This document shows positions 6,474 through 7,680 of a stretch of DNA of 7,680 bases, in pieces (within the stretch, counting starts at the first letter, position 1; each line of letters opens with the position of its first letter). The position numbers were made by a program, and so were the translations under genes. The notes below the pieces were generated by a model, which had not been told where the DNA came from, did no database searches, and was given only the letters and a program-made list of their open reading frames with translations. Location: contig JAOPWG010000059.1 of assembly GCA_025965775.1 (NCBI GenBank), forward strand, positions 1 through 7,680, in the 5' to 3' direction. The stretch comes from Modestobacter sp. (GTDB lineage: Bacteria; Actinomycetota; Actinomycetes; Mycobacteriales; Geodermatophilaceae).

Positions 6474-7481
6474 GTGACGAACGACCAGCCCACGCCCGGC
6501 CCCTCGGTCTCGACCGACGGCCCGCCGGCCATCCCGCCGGCCGAGCACGACGGAATCCGCGACCTGGTGATCATCGGGTCGGGCCCGGCCGGGTACACCG
6601 CCGCCACGTACGCGGCCCGCGCGAACCTGCATCCGCTGGTGTTCGAGGGCACGCAGTTCGGCGGCGCGTTGATGACCACCACCGAGGTGGAGAACTTCCC
6701 CGGTTTCCCCGAGGGCATCCAGGGCCCGCAGCTCATGGAGGACATGCGCACCCAGGCCGAGCGCTTCGGCGCGGAGCTGGTGACCAAGGACGTCACCGAG
6801 GTGGACCTCACCGTCAACCCCAAGATCGTCAAGGTCGGCGACGAGGTCGTCCGGGCGCACGCGGTGATCGTGGCCACCGGGTCGAAGTACCGCTACCTCG
6901 GTCTGGACAACGAGGAGCGGCTGCTCGGCCGCGGCGTCTCCGCCTGCGCCACGTGTGACGGTTTCTTCTTCCGCGACCAGGACATCGTCGTCGTCGGTGG
7001 CGGTGATTCCGCGATGGAGGAAGCGACCTTCCTCACCCGCTTCGCCAAGTCGGTGACCGTCGTCCACCGTCGTCCCGAGCTGCGCGCATCGAAGATCATG
7101 CAGAAGCGCGCCCAGGACAACGAGAAGATCCGCTGGGAGCTGGGCAAGCAGGTCACCGACGTGCACGGTGAGAACACCGTCTCGGCTGTGCAGCTGACCG
7201 ACGTGACCACCGGCACGACCGAGCAGCTGCCCGTCAGCGGCATGTTCGTCGCGATCGGCCACGACCCCCGCACCGAGCTGTTCGTCGGCCAGTTGAAGCT
7301 GGACGACGACGGCTACATCGTCGTCGACCACCCGACCACGCGGACCAACGTCGAGGGCGTCTTCGCCTGCGGCGACGTCGTCGACCACATCTACCGTCAG
7401 GCGATCACCTCGGCCGGCACCGGTGCCGCCGCGGCGATGGATGCCGAGCGGTGGCTCGCCGAGACCTTCGACGAGCGCTGA
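6474..7481 (+). CDS. trxB: Thioredoxin-disulfide reductase (NADPH, FAD)
   Basis: This cytoplasmic flavoenzyme transfers electrons from NADPH through FAD and a redox-active cysteine pair to thioredoxin. From GTG 6474 the protein is 335 aa, within the family's usual range. The FAD-binding motif GSGPAG is at 35-40, the redox motif C158-A-T-C161 is followed by D162, the NADPH-binding GGGDSA is at 175-180, the HRR phosphate-binding motif follows, and the C-terminal FACGDV FAD motif and helix (ITSAGTGAAAAMDAE) are intact. All key residues are present. The first 27 residues are a Pro-rich extension before the conserved fold. GTG 6474 was chosen because it lies at the expected start point of the sigma-R-type promoter and no ribosome binding site precedes any candidate, which fits a leaderless message. 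GTG 6465 and GTG 6435 are also in frame, but they lie within promoter elements. trxA follows 77 bases downstream in the same operon. Confidence 0.97.
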   Translation: MTNDQPTPGPSVSTDGPPAIPPAEHDGIRDLVIIGSGPAGYTAATYAARANLHPLVFEGTQFGGALMTTTEVENFPGFPEGIQGPQLMEDMRTQAERFGAELVTKDVTEVDLTVNPKIVKVGDEVVRAHAVIVATGSKYRYLGLDNEERLLGRGVSACATCDGFFFRDQDIVVVGGGDSAMEEATFLTRFAKSVTVVHRRPELRASKIMQKRAQDNEKIRWELGKQVTDVHGENTVSAVQLTDVTTGTTEQLPVSGMFVAIGHDPRTELFVGQLKLDDDGYIVVDHPTTRTNVEGVFACGDVVDHIYRQAITSAGTGAAAAMDAERWLAETFDER

Positions 7482-7498
7482 GACCGACCATCGCACCC

Positions 7499-7524
7499 CC
7501 GGCCGGCGCTCCTGCGCCGGCCGG
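7499..7524 (+). promoter_or_regulatory. Strong GC hairpin between trxB and trxA
   Basis: CCGGCCGGCGC (7499-7509), the loop TCCT and GCGCCGGCCGG (7514-7524) form a perfect 11-bp stem 17 bases after the trxB stop. No T-run follows, and trxA begins 34 bases later with its own ribosome binding site. It is therefore more likely an intercistronic attenuator, processing site or 3'-end stabiliser than a full terminator, although partial termination is possible. Confidence 0.7.
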
Positions 7525-7542
7525 TGCAGTCCCCCGATCGAC

Positions 7543-7548
7543 AAGGAG
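7543..7548 (+). promoter_or_regulatory. Strong ribosome binding site of trxA
   Basis: AAGGAG lies 10 bases before ATG 7559. It is the best Shine-Dalgarno sequence in the window and contrasts with the apparent lack of one before trxB. Confidence 0.85.
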
Positions 7549-7558
7549 CACATCCACC

Positions 7559-7680
7559 ATGGCAGGCAACACCGTGAAGGTCACCGACGACAGCTTCGCC
7601 GCCGACGTCCTGGGCAGCGACAAGCCCGTGCTGGTCGACTTCTGGGCCGAGTGGTGCGGTCCGTGCAAGATGGTCGCCCC
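7559..7680 (+). CDS. trxA: Thioredoxin (5' part; continues past the right edge)
   Basis: Thioredoxin is the small cytoplasmic dithiol protein reduced by TrxB; it keeps cellular protein disulfides reduced and supplies electrons to enzymes such as ribonucleotide reductase and peroxiredoxins. Only 40 complete codons are in the window. They show the typical N-terminal beta/alpha unit (VKVTDDSFAADVL), the strand PVLVDFWAEW and the active site W32-C33-G34-P35-C36-K37, followed by MVAP, where the final Pro codon is cut by the window edge. The start is ATG 7559, with a strong ribosome binding site. The gene is 77 bases after trxB and is probably transcribed with it from the sigma-R-type promoter before trxB; no separate promoter is obvious in the gap, which is largely occupied by a hairpin. 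By position it corresponds to M. tuberculosis trxC. Confidence 0.97.
   Translation, partial: MAGNTVKVTDDSFAADVLGSDKPVLVDFWAEWCGPCKMVA

Overview
The window is a compact, fully coding piece of a very GC-rich actinobacterial chromosome. The reasons are a strong G/C bias at third codon positions, GTG as the likely start of most genes, GTGA-type gene overlaps and an actinobacterial gene order. The protein sequences would suit a Geodermatophilaceae-like or related lineage, but the family cannot be fixed from the sequence alone. The order DUF6049-type protein, murJ, pseudokinase, trxB, trxA matches the oriC-proximal region of Actinomycetota (Rv3909, Rv3910, then trxB2 and trxC in Mycobacterium tuberculosis). 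That order implies cwlM/parB/parA-type genes downstream of the right edge.

Layout: all five genes are on the + strand. Positions 1-2394 hold a secreted, membrane-anchored protein of unknown function (DUF6049-like). Positions 2391-4667 hold the lipid II flippase MurJ, with an unusually long Pro-rich cytoplasmic extension of about 215 residues. Positions 4717-6372 hold a degenerate protein kinase homologue with one membrane span and an extracellular discoidin-like domain. In mycobacteria this part is fused to MurJ, but here it is a separate gene. These three genes overlap or lie within 50 bases of each other and probably form one envelope-assembly operon.

A 101-base gap (6373-6473) separates this operon from the thioredoxin operon trxB (6474-7481) and trxA (7559 to the right edge). 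The gap carries a perfect match to the sigma-R/SigH thiol-stress promoter consensus, GGGAAT-N18-GTTG. Its expected transcription start falls at the GTG chosen for trxB, so trxB is probably translated from a leaderless message. A perfect 7-bp inverted repeat straddles the -35 element, and an 11-bp GC hairpin lies between trxB and trxA. The sigM and anti-sigma genes that sit between murJ and trxB in M. tuberculosis are absent here.

The genes fall into two functions. The first three belong to peptidoglycan precursor export and its control by Ser/Thr phosphorylation (pseudokinase plus FHA partner, by analogy with mycobacterial MviN-FhaA). The last two form the disulfide-reducing system, with sigma-R-type oxidative control. 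No mobile elements, RNA genes or CRISPR arrays were seen, and there is no gene-free stretch longer than 300 bases.
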